Below are positions 1-10,944 of a DNA stretch of 64,000 bases, piece by piece. The notes below the pieces were generated by a model, which was not told where the DNA came from, made no database searches, and was given only the letters and a program-made list of their open reading frames with translations. The translations under genes were made by a program, and so were the position numbers. Position 1 is the first letter of the stretch. Every line of letters starts with the position of its first letter. Source of the stretch: Xanthobacter agilis (GTDB taxonomy: Bacteria > Pseudomonadota > Alphaproteobacteria > Rhizobiales > Xanthobacteraceae); assembly GCF_021730435.1 (NCBI RefSeq), contig NZ_JABWGX010000024.1, positions 1 to 64,000 of the forward strand. The letters run 5' to 3'.

Positions 1-276
1 TGAACTTCAGAAGTCCATGCCGCCGCCCGAGCACACCGGTGTTCCGGTGTGCGTTTCGCGAAGGTTCGCCGGGCGGCGTCACAGGCCGTGGCTGAACTTC
101 AGAAGTCCATGCCGCCGCCCGAGCACACCGGTGTTCCGGTGTGCGTTTCGCGAAGGTTCGCCGGGCGGCGTCACAGGCCGTGGCTGAACTTTAGAAGTCC
201 ATGCCGCCGCCCGAGCACACCGGTATTCTGGTGTGCGTTTCGCGAAGGTTCGCCGGGCGGCGTCACAGGCCGTGGC
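1..276. repeat. 92-bp tandem array repeating the groEL 3' tail
   Basis: Three 92-bp units start at 1, 93 and 185; a fourth partial match, at 277-305, is the true groEL 3' end. Each unit opens with 29 bp matching that end (codons for GGGMDF plus stop, minus strand) followed by 63 bp of spacer. Units 1 and 2 are identical. Unit 3 differs at three positions and, like groEL itself, has a TAA-type stop, where units 1 and 2 have TGA. Each spacer holds a 9-bp stem with a 4-nt loop (31-52, 123-144, 215-236), nested in a second inverted repeat (21-29 with 70-78 in unit 1). The array begins at the window edge and may extend further. Confidence 0.95.
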
Positions 277-282
277 TGAACT

Positions 283-1956
<1,674 letters not shown>

Positions 1957-1968
1957 TCAAAGGGGCAG

Positions 1969-1986
1969 GGCCCGCGAAAGCGGGCC
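1969..1986 (-). other. Intercistronic hairpin between groES and groEL
   Basis: A 7-bp GC stem (ggcccgc / gcgggcc) closed by a GAAA loop lies in the 95-bp gap between groES and groEL. It has no U-tract, so it is not an obvious terminator. Heat-dependent cleavage of the groESL transcript between the two genes has been described in Agrobacterium; a stable hairpin here could protect or define the ends of processed messages. That role is inference. Confidence 0.45.
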
Positions 1987-2009
1987 GCCGCAGGGCGATT
2001 TAAGGCGGT

Positions 2010-2324
2010 TCAGGCGGCCTTCTGGGCGCCAGCGGCGCCTTCGAGCACGCCGAGAATGTCGCTCTCCTTCATGATGAGGAGATCCTGGCCGTCGATCTTG
2101 ACCTCGGTGCCGGACCACTTGCCGAACAGCACCACGTCACCGGCCTTGACGTCGAGGGCGACCAGCTCGCCCTTCTCGTTGCGGGCGCCGGGGCCGACAG
2201 CGATCACTTCACCTTGCTGGGGCTTTTCCTTCGCGGTGTCGGGAATGATGATCCCGCCAGCAGACTTCTGCTCGGCGTCGATGCGCTTCACAACAACGCG
2301 GTCGTGCAGAGGACGGAAACCCAT
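2010..2324 (-). CDS. groES: 10 kDa co-chaperonin GroES
   Basis: Heptameric lid of the GroEL folding chamber. The 104 residues match the family length and begin [14 protein letters not shown]; the mobile loop ([13 protein letters not shown] region), GEL and VLFGKWSG segments are present. A GGAGG ribosome site lies 8 bp before the ATG. It is first in the groES-groEL operon. The roughly 110-nt leader between the CIRCE box and the start contains a run of nine Gs (plus strand 2397-2405) and a small hairpin (CCGGGC 2362-2367 with GCCCGG 2376-2381). Confidence 0.99.
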   Translation of the reverse strand: MGFRPLHDRVVVKRIDAEQKSAGGIIIPDTAKEKPQQGEVIAVGPGARNEKGELVALDVKAGDVVLFGKWSGTEVKIDGQDLLIMKESDILGVLEGAAGAQKAA

Positions 2325-2437
2325 AGGGGAAACCTCCAGTTGGTTGCTTCTTTTGCAGACACCGGGCGCTCATGAGCCCGGCCCACGGCCCATCTAGGGG
2401 GGGGGCAAGGAGCCCGCAAGGGGGGCGGGTCACTTTT

Positions 2438-2464
2438 TTGGCACTCGGACCCCAGGAGTGCCAG
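2438..2464 (-). promoter_or_regulatory. CIRCE operator (HrcA site) of groESL
   Basis: TTGGCACTC, nine spacer bases, then GAGTGCCAG: a near-perfect CIRCE inverted repeat (consensus TTAGCACTC-N9-GAGTGCTAA). It sits about 115 bp upstream of groES. In known systems HrcA binds this element and represses groESL until heat shock titrates GroEL. hrcA itself is not in the window. Confidence 0.93.
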
Positions 2465-2731
2465 TGTCGAGCAAAATGCTGCGCTGCAAGGGCAATCGAT
2501 CGAGGGGCCGCCCGCAGCGGTTGAATCCGCGCCGGTCGCGCAGTTTGTCAGCAGTCTTGCCGTGTCGCTGCTAGTCTATTGTTTTTGCAGCACGAAATGA
2601 ATTTTTGGACTTGGCGGCGGCGCGGTCTTGAGCCGACAATCAGAGCTGTGGTTCCCGGCGGGTCGAGCCGGTTGGCTCGACGATCCGCCGCCGGTCACCG
2701 GTTCTCGATGTGGCATGAGGAGGTCTTGCTA

Positions 2732-3037
2732 ATGGCGTCCCGGGATGCATCCGAAGTGTCGGTCAGCGGTGTTTCAAACGATTTCAAGCTGCAGCTGGAG
2801 GGCTACGGCCTCGCCACCGCGGAGATTCTCTACCGTATGCCCGATCACCCGTCATTGCTCCAGAGCTACCTGTGGCAGGAGTATGATCTTTGTCCGAATT
2901 TCCCGGAGCTGAACCGTTTCCTGGAGTTCTGGCAGCGCGAGATCGAAGGGCGGCTGCACTCGGTCCGGGTGGCCCATTGCAGCCTCATCAAGCCTGCGGA
3001 ACTGCGCACGGTGGACGGGCTGTTCGTGCTGCACTGA
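2732..3037 (+). CDS. usg: Usg family protein
   Basis: A 101-residue protein of the Usg family, small alphaproteobacterial proteins of unknown biochemical role. The conserved core is visible: [25 protein letters not shown], continuing as leucine- and arginine-rich sequence to [11 protein letters not shown]. The open frame extends upstream to 2579, but I start at 2732 because GAGGAGG lies 8 bp before that ATG and the upstream residues look non-conserved. It is divergent from groES across about 400 bp. No function can be assigned from sequence. Confidence 0.85.
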   Translation: MASRDASEVSVSGVSNDFKLQLEGYGLATAEILYRMPDHPSLLQSYLWQEYDLCPNFPELNRFLEFWQREIEGRLHSVRVAHCSLIKPAELRTVDGLFVLH

Positions 3038-3146
3038 TGGCGCGTGCACCGCGCTGGCGGGATGCCACAGCGGGCTAACACCCACGGCGCCCGCCACGCG
3101 CCTAGCATCCCTCGCGGCTCCATGGCGGGCCGCGAGGGAGGACGCA

Positions 3147-3728
3147 ATGGGTGCGAAAAAGATTCTGATGATCGTCGGCGACTTCGGCGAGGATTACGAG
3201 ATCATGGTGCCGTTCCAAGCGCTGTTGGCGGTGGGGCACCAGGTGCATGCGGTGTGTCCGGGCAAGGTGGCGGGCGATCAGGTCGCCACCGCCATTCACG
3301 ACTTCATCGGCTTTCAGACCTATGCCGAGCTGAAGGGTCATAATTTCACCCTCAACGCCACCTTCGCCGACATCGCGGTGGAGAGTTACGACGCCTTGGT
3401 GGTCCCAGGTGGCCGGGCGCCGGAATATCTGCGTCTCGATCCGGCGGTCATCGCGGCGGTGCGCCACTTCTTCGAGGCCGGCAAGCCGGTGGCCGCCATC
3501 TGCCACGGCGCGCAAATGCTCGCCGCCGCCCAGGTGCTGGAGGGGCGAACCTGCTCGGCCTATCCGGCCTGCCAGCCGGAGGTGGAGCTGGCCGGCGGCA
3601 CCTATCCGCGGATCGCGGTGGACGAGGCCATCACCGAGGGCAATCTGGTTTCGGCTCCAGCTTGGCCGGCCCATCCCGCCTTCATCGCGCAATTCCTCGC
3701 GCTGCTCGGCACGCGGATTTCCCTTTGA
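3147..3728 (+). CDS. DJ-1/PfpI family protein
   Basis: A 193-residue class I glutamine-amidotransferase-like protein of the DJ-1/PfpI family. The N-terminal beta strand ([14 protein letters not shown]), the [15 protein letters not shown] loop and the nucleophile elbow AAICHGAQ with the expected cysteine (about residue 121) are all visible. Members include proteases, chaperones and proposed glyoxalases or deglycases, so the exact activity is not decided. A good GGGAGG-like site lies before the ATG. It stands between usg and a ribbon-helix-helix gene on the same strand. Confidence 0.9.
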   Translation: MGAKKILMIVGDFGEDYEIMVPFQALLAVGHQVHAVCPGKVAGDQVATAIHDFIGFQTYAELKGHNFTLNATFADIAVESYDALVVPGGRAPEYLRLDPAVIAAVRHFFEAGKPVAAICHGAQMLAAAQVLEGRTCSAYPACQPEVELAGGTYPRIAVDEAITEGNLVSAPAWPAHPAFIAQFLALLGTRISL

Positions 3729-3881
3729 GCGTGGACGTGGGATAAACTCGCCGAAGCGGCGAGAGGCGTGCATGCTCGGCGGGGGTTGAGCATGCACGCC
3801 GATCGGCCGCACCCGCCGCGGGCGCATGCCGGGGCGTGGGATACGGACAACAACGGGCCCGCCATTCGGACACCGAAGACC

Positions 3882-4244
3882 ATGTGCAGCTTGTTCACCA
3901 CCGCCGATCCTGACCTGTGGCAGATGCAGACCCGCTCCCTGCGGCTTGGTGGCATGAGCACCAGCGTGCGGCTGGAGGCCTTTTTCTGGACCGTCCTGGA
4001 AGAGATCGGCGCGCGCGACGGGCTCACCGTGTCGCAGCTCCTGGTGCGGTTGCAGGATGAATTGACCGCCGCCGATCGGGCCATCGACAATTTCGCCTCG
4101 TTCCTGCGCGTGTGCTGCGGGCGCTATCTGGCGCTCCGGGCGGAAGGCGCCATCGCCGGCGAGGGATCGCTGCGCGCCTATGCTTCCTCCGCCTTCGAGC
4201 CGCGGCGCCACGCCCGCCCGGCGCTGCGCCACGCCGCGCGCTAG
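3882..4244 (+). CDS. Ribbon-helix-helix domain protein
   Basis: About 120 residues resembling the alphaproteobacterial ribbon-helix-helix family (Pfam RHH_4 type). Sequence near the N-terminus reads CSLFTTADPDLW, then TRSLRLGGMSTSVRLEAFFW, a typical strand-helix opening for this fold, and later NFASFLRVCCGRYLALR. It probably binds DNA, but no target is evident. Start is uncertain: 3792 or 3768 would add about 30 proline- and histidine-rich residues, whereas homologues I recall start near MC-LF. The TAG stop codon is also the first three bases of a dispersed repeat (4242-4312). Confidence 0.75.
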   Translation: MCSLFTTADPDLWQMQTRSLRLGGMSTSVRLEAFFWTVLEEIGARDGLTVSQLLVRLQDELTAADRAIDNFASFLRVCCGRYLALRAEGAIAGEGSLRAYASSAFEPRRHARPALRHAAR

Positions 4245-4312
4245 AGCAATTTCAGCAAAAGTGTGCAGCGGTTTTTTGCGTCTGAAATTGCGATAAAATA
4301 AGGAACTAGAGC
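4242..4312 (+). repeat. Dispersed hairpin repeat, copy A
   Basis: Begins TAGAGCAATTTCAG, with a 10-bp inverted repeat (4246-4255 GCAATTTCAG pairs with 4282-4291) around a GTGTGCAGCGGTTTT loop, then an A/T-rich tail. Related copies are at 57807-57913, 55303-55370 (minus) and 59509-59541 (minus, partial). Its first TAG is the stop codon of the upstream gene, suggesting a 3'-end or terminator function. Confidence 0.85.
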
Positions 4313-4476
4313 GTTTTGCGCTGGCTTGGGCGCGCGTCGTTCACACCCCGTTTTGGGTTTTCGCATTTTCGTTAGGTGAGCCGCTGGCCCTTTCGCTTGA
4401 AAATGCCCTGACAGTGCCGCTTTCTGGATGTTATTAGGGGCGCTTCCGCGGCAGCCACCGCCGTCGGGGAGACGTC

Positions 4477-5094
4477 GTGGAAGAGGCCGCATTGGACCAC
4501 CGTACGCCGAGAACGTCCGAATTGCTCGCCGCCGTCCTCTCCGCCCAGGAGGGGGAGAAGGTGGCCATTGGCGATCTCGTCAATGCGCTGCGCAACCGCG
4601 CGTTCGGCATCTTGTTCCTGATCTTCGGGATTCCCAACTGCATCCCCATGCCGCCCGGCATTCCGGTCATCTGCGGCATCATCCTCGGCCTGATCGGCCT
4701 GCAGATGGCCATGGGCCGACAGGAATTGTGGCTGCCCGAGACTATCGCCAAGCGCACCTTCTCCCGCTCCCTGCTCGACACCATCGTGACGAAGTCGCGG
4801 CCCTTTATCGTGAAGTTCGAGAGCATTTCTCGGCCCCGCTACGAGCAGTTCGCCGGCCCGGTGGCGCGTCGGGTGGTGGGTGCCACGGTGGTGCTTCTGG
4901 GGCTTGTACTGCTCCTGCCCATTCCGCTCTTCGGCAATCTGCCGCCGGGATTTGCGGTGTGCGTGTTTGGGTTGGGGCTGGTGGAACGGGATGGGCTCGT
5001 CATCCTCGCCGGTTTCGGCGCAACGGCGCTGGGCCTGCTGGTCGTGGCGCTGATGAGCTGGGCGATCTGGCAAGGGGCCATCGCCATCTTCTGA
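4477..5094 (+). CDS. exoD: ExoD family membrane protein
   Basis: A 205-residue integral membrane protein of the ExoD family, named for a Sinorhizobium gene affecting exopolysaccharide production and alkali tolerance. The diagnostic N-terminal region is present (LLAAVLSAQEGEKVAIGDLVNALRNRAFG, split by family variation), then FGIPNCIPMPPGIPVICGIILG and several hydrophobic helices near residues 45-80, 135-160 and 170-205. Start codon is GTG. It stands alone between the ribbon-helix-helix gene and queA. The biochemical activity of the family remains unclear. Confidence 0.88.
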   Translation: MEEAALDHRTPRTSELLAAVLSAQEGEKVAIGDLVNALRNRAFGILFLIFGIPNCIPMPPGIPVICGIILGLIGLQMAMGRQELWLPETIAKRTFSRSLLDTIVTKSRPFIVKFESISRPRYEQFAGPVARRVVGATVVLLGLVLLLPIPLFGNLPPGFAVCVFGLGLVERDGLVILAGFGATALGLLVVALMSWAIWQGAIAIF

Positions 5095-5201
5095 GGGCTG
5101 GAGCTTTCCCTCTGGCCTCTCCCTATGGTCTTTTCCTTCCCCCTTGCGTTCCCGCGTCGCCGCTGTAGGAACGCCGCTTCCCTTTTGGTTCAAGCCTCCA
5201 C

Positions 5202-6302
5202 ATGCGTGTCGACGCCTTTGATTTTGAGCTTCCGCCCGAACGGATCGCCCTGCGGCCCGCCGAACCGCGCGAATCCGCGCGGCTGCTGGTGGTGCGCCCC
5301 GGCCGCACGCCGGAGCTGACGGACGCCCGCGTGGGTGATCTACCAAGTTACCTCAACCCCGGCGACGCCCTGGTGGTGAACGACACCCGTGTCATCCCCG
5401 CCGCCCTCGAAGGCACGCGCACCCGCGAGGGGGCGGGCACGGTGCATGTGGAGGCGACGCTGGTGAAGCGGCTGGACGGCCACCGCTGGACCGCTTTCGC
5501 CAAGCCGGCCAAGCGGCTCAGGGACGGCGATGTCATCCGCTTCGGCCGGGAGGGCGACACCTGCCTTCTGGGCACCCTTGATGCGCGGGTGGAGGCCCGG
5601 CGCGAGGGCGAGGTGGATCTCGCCTTCGATCTGTCGGGGCCGGTGCTGGACGAGGCGTTGGCGCAGGTGGGCCACATGCCTATTCCCCCCTACATCGCCG
5701 CCCGCCGGGCCGAGGACGCGCGCGACCGGACCGATTATCAGACCGTGTTCGCCCGCGTGGATGGGTCGGTCGCCGCTCCCACCGCCAGCCTGCATTTCAC
5801 CCCGAACCTGATGGCGGCGGTGCGGGCGCGGGGGGTCGAGGTCGCGACCGTGACCCTGCATGTGGGTCCCGGCACCTTCCTGCCGGTGAAGGCCGACGAC
5901 ACCGCCGCCCACCGCATGCATGCCGAATGGGGCGAGGTGTCGCCGGAGACCGCCGCGCGGCTCAACGCCGTGAAGGCGCGGGGCGGGCGCATCGTGACCG
6001 TGGGCTCCACGCCGACCCGCCTCATCGAAAGCGCGGCGGGCGCGGATGGCCTCATTCGCCCCTTCATGGGCGAGACCGACATTTTCATCACCCCCGGCTA
6101 CCGCTTCAGGGCGGTGGACGCGATGATGACGAACTTTCATCTGCCCCGCTCCACCCTGGTGATGCTGGTGGCGGCGTTCGTGGGGCATGATGTGCAGAAG
6201 CGCGCCTATGCCCACGCCATCGCGGATGGCTATCGCTTTTATTCCTATGGCGATGCCTGCCTGCTTCTGCCGCAAGCAACCCCAGACCAAGATCAGCCAT
6301 GA
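5202..6302 (+). CDS. queA: S-adenosylmethionine:tRNA ribosyltransferase-isomerase QueA
   Basis: Adds the epoxycyclopentanediol ring to 7-aminomethyl-7-deazaguanine in tRNA, the penultimate step to queuosine. The 366-residue product begins [19 protein letters not shown] and contains the family signatures [30 protein letters not shown] and [14 protein letters not shown] near the C-terminus. It overlaps tgt by 4 bp (ATGA), so the two consecutive queuosine enzymes are translationally coupled. Confidence 0.98.
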   Translation: MRVDAFDFELPPERIALRPAEPRESARLLVVRPGRTPELTDARVGDLPSYLNPGDALVVNDTRVIPAALEGTRTREGAGTVHVEATLVKRLDGHRWTAFAKPAKRLRDGDVIRFGREGDTCLLGTLDARVEARREGEVDLAFDLSGPVLDEALAQVGHMPIPPYIAARRAEDARDRTDYQTVFARVDGSVAAPTASLHFTPNLMAAVRARGVEVATVTLHVGPGTFLPVKADDTAAHRMHAEWGEVSPETAARLNAVKARGGRIVTVGSTPTRLIESAAGADGLIRPFMGETDIFITPGYRFRAVDAMMTNFHLPRSTLVMLVAAFVGHDVQKRAYAHAIADGYRFYSYGDACLLLPQATPDQDQP

Positions 6303-7450
6303 CCTTCGCCCCCACCGACTCCTTTTCCTTCGTGCTGTCCGCCACCAGCGGAGCGGCGCGCACCGGGTTCATCCTGACCCCGCGCGGAACCATTCGCACG
6401 CCGGCCTTCATGCCGGTGGGTACGGTGGCGACGGTCAAAGGTCTGTATTTCGACCAGGTGCGGGCGGCGGGCGCCGACATCGTGCTCGCCAACACCTACC
6501 ATCTGATGCTGCGCCCCGGTGCCGAGCGGGTGGCGAAGCTGGGCGGGCTGCACCGCTTCATGGGCTGGGGCGGACCCATCCTCACCGATTCCGGCGGCTT
6601 CCAGGTGATGTCCCTGTCGTCGCTGCGGAAGATGAGCGAGAACGGCGTCACCTTCCGCTCCCATGTGGACGGCACCCATTATGAATTGACCCCGGAGCGG
6701 GCCGTGGAAATCCAGGGGCTGCTCGGCTCCGACATCCAGATGCAGCTTGACGAGTGCGTGCGCCTGCCGTGCACGGACGAGGAGGCGGCGCGGGCCATGC
6801 GCCTTTCCGTGCGCTGGGCGGAGCGCTCCAAGCGTGCGTTCGAGGCGCAGCCGAAGGGCCGGGCGCTGTTCGGCATCGTGCAGGGCGGGGCGGTGCCGGC
6901 GCTGCGGGTGGAATCGGCCTGCGCCCTCGCCGACATGGACTTCCCCGGCTACTCCATCGGCGGCCTCGCGGTGGGCGAGCCGCAGGAGGTCATGCTGGCC
7001 ATGATCGAGACGGTAGAGCCCCACCTGCCCATCACCAAGCCGCGCTATCTCATGGGCGTGGGCACGCCGGATGATCTGCTGGAAGCCGTGGCGCGGGGCA
7101 TCGACATGTTCGACTGCGTCATGCCCACCCGGTCCGGCCGCCACGCGCTCGCCTTCACCCGCCTCGGCCGAATCAATCTGAAGAATGCCCGCCACGCCGA
7201 GGACCCGCGCCCGCTGGATGAGGAGAGCGATTGCCCGGCCCTGCGCGACTATTCGCGCGCCTATCTCCACCATCTGGTGCGGTGCGAGGAGATGCTGGGG
7301 GCGATGCTGATCTCCTGGGCCAACATCCATTATTATCAGCAGCTCATGGCCGGCGCCCGCGATGCCATCGCCGCCGGCCGCTATGCCGATTATGTGGGCG
7401 AGGTGAAGGACGGCTGGGCGCGCGGCGACATCCCGGTGTGGGAAGGGTAG
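6299..7450 (+). CDS. tgt: tRNA-guanine transglycosylase Tgt
   Basis: Exchanges guanine 34 of GUN anticodons for the queuosine precursor preQ1. The 383-residue product has the active-site [10 protein letters not shown] motif near residue 98, GGLAVGEP, and [12 protein letters not shown] with the nucleophilic aspartate. The C-terminal zinc site is unusual: where the classic enzyme has CxCxxC then His, this one reads S310-D-C312-P-A-L315 followed by YSRAYLHHL, so only one cysteine plus the histidine remain. Overlaps queA by 4 bp and converges on priA, with only 7 bp between stop codons. Confidence 0.97.
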   Translation: MTFAPTDSFSFVLSATSGAARTGFILTPRGTIRTPAFMPVGTVATVKGLYFDQVRAAGADIVLANTYHLMLRPGAERVAKLGGLHRFMGWGGPILTDSGGFQVMSLSSLRKMSENGVTFRSHVDGTHYELTPERAVEIQGLLGSDIQMQLDECVRLPCTDEEAARAMRLSVRWAERSKRAFEAQPKGRALFGIVQGGAVPALRVESACALADMDFPGYSIGGLAVGEPQEVMLAMIETVEPHLPITKPRYLMGVGTPDDLLEAVARGIDMFDCVMPTRSGRHALAFTRLGRINLKNARHAEDPRPLDEESDCPALRDYSRAYLHHLVRCEEMLGAMLISWANIHYYQQLMAGARDAIAAGRYADYVGEVKDGWARGDIPVWEG

Positions 7451-7457
7451 GGCGCCG

Positions 7458-9635
7458 TCAGAAGAAGCTTTGCGGGTCCACGTCGATCACCACCTTCACA
7501 TTGCCGGTGGGCTTGGGCGCCACCTCCCGCCAGTGCCGCAGGTAGGCCGAGAGGTCCAGTTGCCGTGGTGAACGCGCGAGCAGCCGCCAGCGGTGCCGTC
7601 CGCGCAGCACCGCGAGGGGGGCTTCGGCCGGACCCAGGATGCGCACGTCCGGGACGATGGGCGCGCAGGCGGCCAGCCGCCGGGCATAGGCTTCCGCCGC
7701 ATGGGCCTCGCTGGCCGAGACGATGAGCCCCGCCATGTGGCCGAACGGGGGCAGCAGGGTTTCCTCGCGGGCGGCGATCTCGGTGTCGTAGAAGGCATCC
7801 CGGTCGCCAGTGACGAGGGCGCGCATGACCGGATGCTCGGGGCTCCGGGTCTGGATGAAGCCGCGCCCCTCGGTCTTGCCGCGCCCGGCCCGCCCGGCCA
7901 CCTGATGCACGAGCTGGAAGGTGCGCTCGGCCGCGCGCGGGTCGCCCTGGCCGAGGCCGACATCCGCATCCACCACGCCAACCAAAGCGAGGCCGGGGAA
8001 GTTGTGGCCCTTGGCGACGAGCTGAGTGCCCACGATCACGTCCACCTCGCCCTTCGCCACCGCATCCAGCTCCGCCCGCATGCGCTCCAGGCCGCCGAGC
8101 AGATCGGAGGAGAGCACCAGGGTGCGGGCGGCGGGGAACAGGGTCTGCACCTCCTCTTGCAGGCGCTCGACGCCGGGGCCGACGGCCACAAGGCTGTCCT
8201 TGGCGCCGCAGCGCGGGCATTCCTCCGGCACCGGCGCCTGATAGCCGCAGTGATGGCAGGTGAGGCGGCGGCGGAAGCGGTGCTCCACCAGCCACGACGT
8301 GCAGGAGGGACACTGCATGCGGTGGCCGCAGGCGTTGCACAAGGTCAACGGGGCGTAGCCGCGCCGGTTGAGGAACAAGAGCGCCTGTCCGCCGGCGGCG
8401 AGGGTGTCGTTGATCTCGGCTTCCAGGCGTGGCGCGATCCAGCGTCCGCGTGGCGGGCCTTCGCGCCTCAGGTCGATGGGGGTGAGGCCGGGCACCTTGG
8501 CGCCGCCGAAGCGCACCGGCAGCGCGAGGCGCTTGTAGCGGCCCCGCCGGGTGTTCACTTCGGTTTCGAGGGAGGGCGTGGCGGAGGCGAGCACGATGGG
8601 GGTGGAGCAGAAGCGTGCCCGCACCACCGCCATGTCGCGGGCGTGGTAGCACACGCCATCCTCCTGCTTGTAGGCGGGGTCGTGCTCCTCATCCACCACC
8701 ATCAGGCCCAGATTTTGGAACGGCAGGAACAAAGCCGATCGCGCGCCGGCCACCACCTTGACCTCACCGGAGGCCACGCCGTTGAGGATGCGGGCGCGGC
8801 GACGGGCGGAGACACCCGAATGCCATTCCGCCGGCTTCACTCCGAAACGCTGGGTGAATCGATCGAGGAAGGCTTGGGTGAGCGCGATTTCCGGCAGCAG
8901 GATCAGCGCCTGCCGACCATCGCGGATGGCCTGCGCCACCGCCTCGAAATACACTTCCGTCTTGCCGGAGCCGGTGACGCCATCCAGCAGGAAGACCGCG
9001 AAGGCATGGGCCGCCACGGCGGCCTTCAACACCTCGGCTGCCGCGCCTTGCACGTCCGAAAGCGGCAGGGCGGAATGGTCCGGGTCGGGCGGATAGGCCC
9101 CCGGCTCGGGCGGCAGCACCACCGCTTCGAGGGCGCCGTCGTCTACCAGCCCATCCACCACCGAGGGCGAAACGCCGGCCTCCCGCGCCGCCTCCGATTT
9201 GCCGCGCGTGAAGCCATCGGCGAGGAATTCCAACAGTCGGGCGCGGGCGGCGGTCATGCGCTCGGGGGGGCGGCCGGTGGCGCGCACGCCCACCCGCTCG
9301 CGCGCCTCGCCGGGCGCCTCCCCATGGCGCAACGCCATGCGCAGCACCATGCCGCGGGGGGCGAGGGTGTAGTCGGCCATCCAGTCGATGAGCTTCAGGA
9401 GATCGCCCGGCAGAGGCGGATAGGCCAGCTTGGTTTTCACCGCCTTCAGCTTCTTGGCGTCCACCACGGCGCCAGCGCCGGCCGCGCGGGGCCACACGCA
9501 GCCCATCATGAGCCGCGATCCCAGCGGCACCTGCACGAGGTCCCCCGGCGACAGGCGCATGCCCTCGGGCAGGAGGTAGGAATATGGCGTGTCGAGGCCG
9601 AGCGGCAGGAGGATATCGACCGTGGGCGTGCTCAT
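7458..9635 (-). CDS. priA: Primosomal protein N' (PriA helicase)
   Basis: DEAH-type 3'-5' helicase that reloads the replisome at stalled forks. The 725-residue product shows an N-terminal 3'BD (VDILLPLGLDTPYSYL), Walker A GVTGSGKTEVY near residue 220, Walker B VVDEEHDPAYKQED, two zinc sites (CNACGHRMQCPSC and CHHCG...CPRCG) and helicase motifs VGTQLVAKGHNFPG and QVAGRAGRG. Length is normal for the family. It converges on tgt. Confidence 0.97.
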   Translation of the reverse strand: MSTPTVDILLPLGLDTPYSYLLPEGMRLSPGDLVQVPLGSRLMMGCVWPRAAGAGAVVDAKKLKAVKTKLAYPPLPGDLLKLIDWMADYTLAPRGMVLRMALRHGEAPGEARERVGVRATGRPPERMTAARARLLEFLADGFTRGKSEAAREAGVSPSVVDGLVDDGALEAVVLPPEPGAYPPDPDHSALPLSDVQGAAAEVLKAAVAAHAFAVFLLDGVTGSGKTEVYFEAVAQAIRDGRQALILLPEIALTQAFLDRFTQRFGVKPAEWHSGVSARRRARILNGVASGEVKVVAGARSALFLPFQNLGLMVVDEEHDPAYKQEDGVCYHARDMAVVRARFCSTPIVLASATPSLETEVNTRRGRYKRLALPVRFGGAKVPGLTPIDLRREGPPRGRWIAPRLEAEINDTLAAGGQALLFLNRRGYAPLTLCNACGHRMQCPSCTSWLVEHRFRRRLTCHHCGYQAPVPEECPRCGAKDSLVAVGPGVERLQEEVQTLFPAARTLVLSSDLLGGLERMRAELDAVAKGEVDVIVGTQLVAKGHNFPGLALVGVVDADVGLGQGDPRAAERTFQLVHQVAGRAGRGKTEGRGFIQTRSPEHPVMRALVTGDRDAFYDTEIAAREETLLPPFGHMAGLIVSASEAHAAEAYARRLAACAPIVPDVRILGPAEAPLAVLRGRHRWRLLARSPRQLDLSAYLRHWREVAPKPTGNVKVVIDVDPQSFF

Positions 9636-9766
9636 GGGGCTGTAATGGTCGCGCTCGATCCAAAGGTCAAAGGGAAGCCATCGGACGGGGCTTGCGGTCG
9701 CAGCGGCACCGCGGCATCTGCAAAAGAGGGTCGCGCAGGTCTAACCTTGAGGAAAGGAGTGCTGTC

Positions 9767-10372
9767 ATGCGCAATGCTGATGCCCGTCTTCTCGCCTCCC
9801 GCCGTATCGATCCGGCCGACCCGCGACCGCCCTTGGCCCAGGCGCTGAGGATCGGCCTTTACGACGAATGGCACGCGCTGGCCGTTTATGAGGCCGTGAT
9901 CCATAGATTCGGTCCGGTGCGCCCATTCTCGAACATCGTGCATTCGGAGGCCGCCCATGCGGGCGCGCTGTCGCGGCTGTGCCGCCGCTACGGCGTGCCA
10001 GAACCGGTGAACGACTGGCCCGGAAAGGTGCGCCTGCCCACAACCCTCGCCGAATGCTGTGCCGCCGGCGTCGCCGACGAGATCGAGAATGTGGCAATGT
10101 ATGACAACTTCTTGTCATACCCCATGCCCGCCGATGCGGTGGCGGTCTTCCGGGAGCTGAAGACCGCCTCCGGCGAACGGCACCTGCCCGCGTTTCAGCG
10201 CTGTCTCGCACGGCAGGGGAGCAGACAAGGCGGCGCGGGCGGGCGGTCCGGACGCGCGGGCGGTTTGGCCGGAGGCGGATCGCATGTGCCGGTGATGCTT
10301 GCGCTTGCCGGTGCGGTGGTGCTCGGGCTCGGGGCGCTCAGGGCTCTGACGGGTCAGCGCCGCCGGGCGTGA
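9767..10372 (+). CDS. Ferritin-like DUF2202-type protein with C-terminal membrane anchor
   Basis: A 201-residue protein. Residues 20-75 resemble the ferritin-like DUF2202 family: LYDEWHALAVYEAV, then FSNIVHSEAAHAGALSRL, giving Glu and ExxH residues suited to a di-iron site. The second half has a glycine/arginine-rich linker and one hydrophobic helix (VPVMLALAGAVVLGLGAL) just before the basic C-terminus, so it is probably tail-anchored. The chosen ATG has AAAGGAG 8 bp upstream; the frame is open further upstream but without support. Divergent from priA. No partner gene identified. Confidence 0.65.
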   Translation: MRNADARLLASRRIDPADPRPPLAQALRIGLYDEWHALAVYEAVIHRFGPVRPFSNIVHSEAAHAGALSRLCRRYGVPEPVNDWPGKVRLPTTLAECCAAGVADEIENVAMYDNFLSYPMPADAVAVFRELKTASGERHLPAFQRCLARQGSRQGGAGGRSGRAGGLAGGGSHVPVMLALAGAVVLGLGALRALTGQRRRA

Positions 10373-10528
10373 CCTCGGCCGCTGGTTGCCGGCGTCATCG
10401 GGCGCCAGCGGGACAATCGCACCCTCCTGCGCGCAGAAGGAGGAACGCGGCCGACGCCCTCGATACGCTGTCATCCCCGACCGGCCGATGCTCGGAAGGT
10501 CGAGGGCAGCCGTTCAGGGAGCCGCAAA

Positions 10529-10807
10529 ATGCCGTTGATTGCCAGGTCGCTTCTGATTGTCGCCGCGGTGACGTTGGCCGGCACTGCCGCCCGCGCCCAG
10601 CAGACCGCCGACGATATCAAGTGGATCACCCAGTGCGTGGACGACAACAAGGACGAGGGGCAGGCGGCGCCGGTCGTCTTGGCCTATTGCACCTGCATGA
10701 ACAACAAGATGTCCTCCGACGAGACGCGGTCCATCACCCAATGGGAGAAGGCCAACCCGCGCGCCATGGAAGCGTGCAGCACCAAAGCCGGCTGGAAGGG
10801 AAAATAG
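10529..10807 (+). CDS. Small secreted cysteine-containing protein
   Basis: A 92-residue product with a clear signal peptide (LLIVAAVTLAGTAARA, predicted cleavage after ARA). The mature part of about 70 residues contains four cysteines (WITQCVDD, LAYCTCMNN, MEACSTK), an even number consistent with two disulfides or metal or haem contacts, though no CxxCH is present. Not recognised beyond the type of small periplasmic proteins common in rhizobia. A hairpin terminator follows 52 bp after the stop, so it is likely monocistronic. Confidence 0.7.
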   Translation: MPLIARSLLIVAAVTLAGTAARAQQTADDIKWITQCVDDNKDEGQAAPVVLAYCTCMNNKMSSDETRSITQWEKANPRAMEACSTKAGWKGK

Positions 10808-10858
10808 GTTCGCCCTGTTTCGTCGCCCCGGCAATCCCCGCTGTCGGGTCGCGAAAAA

Positions 10859-10886
10859 GGGGGCCGCTGCCCTCCCAGCGGCCCCC
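10859..10886 (+). terminator. Probable Rho-independent terminator
   Basis: Perfect 11-bp stem (gggggccgctg / cagcggccccc) with a 6-nt loop, preceded by five As and followed by tatt. It lies between the small secreted protein and the AraC gene and could end transcription in either direction. Confidence 0.7.
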
Positions 10887-10944
10887 TATTCACCTCAAGG
10901 AAAGTCTTGTATTCGTGGCAGGCCCATTTTCGGCTGCTGCGACC

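Noticed and set aside
1-276. Tandem array read as a CRISPR
   Set aside because: Units are 92 bp with no separate variable spacers and derive from the groEL 3' end; no cas genes nearby.
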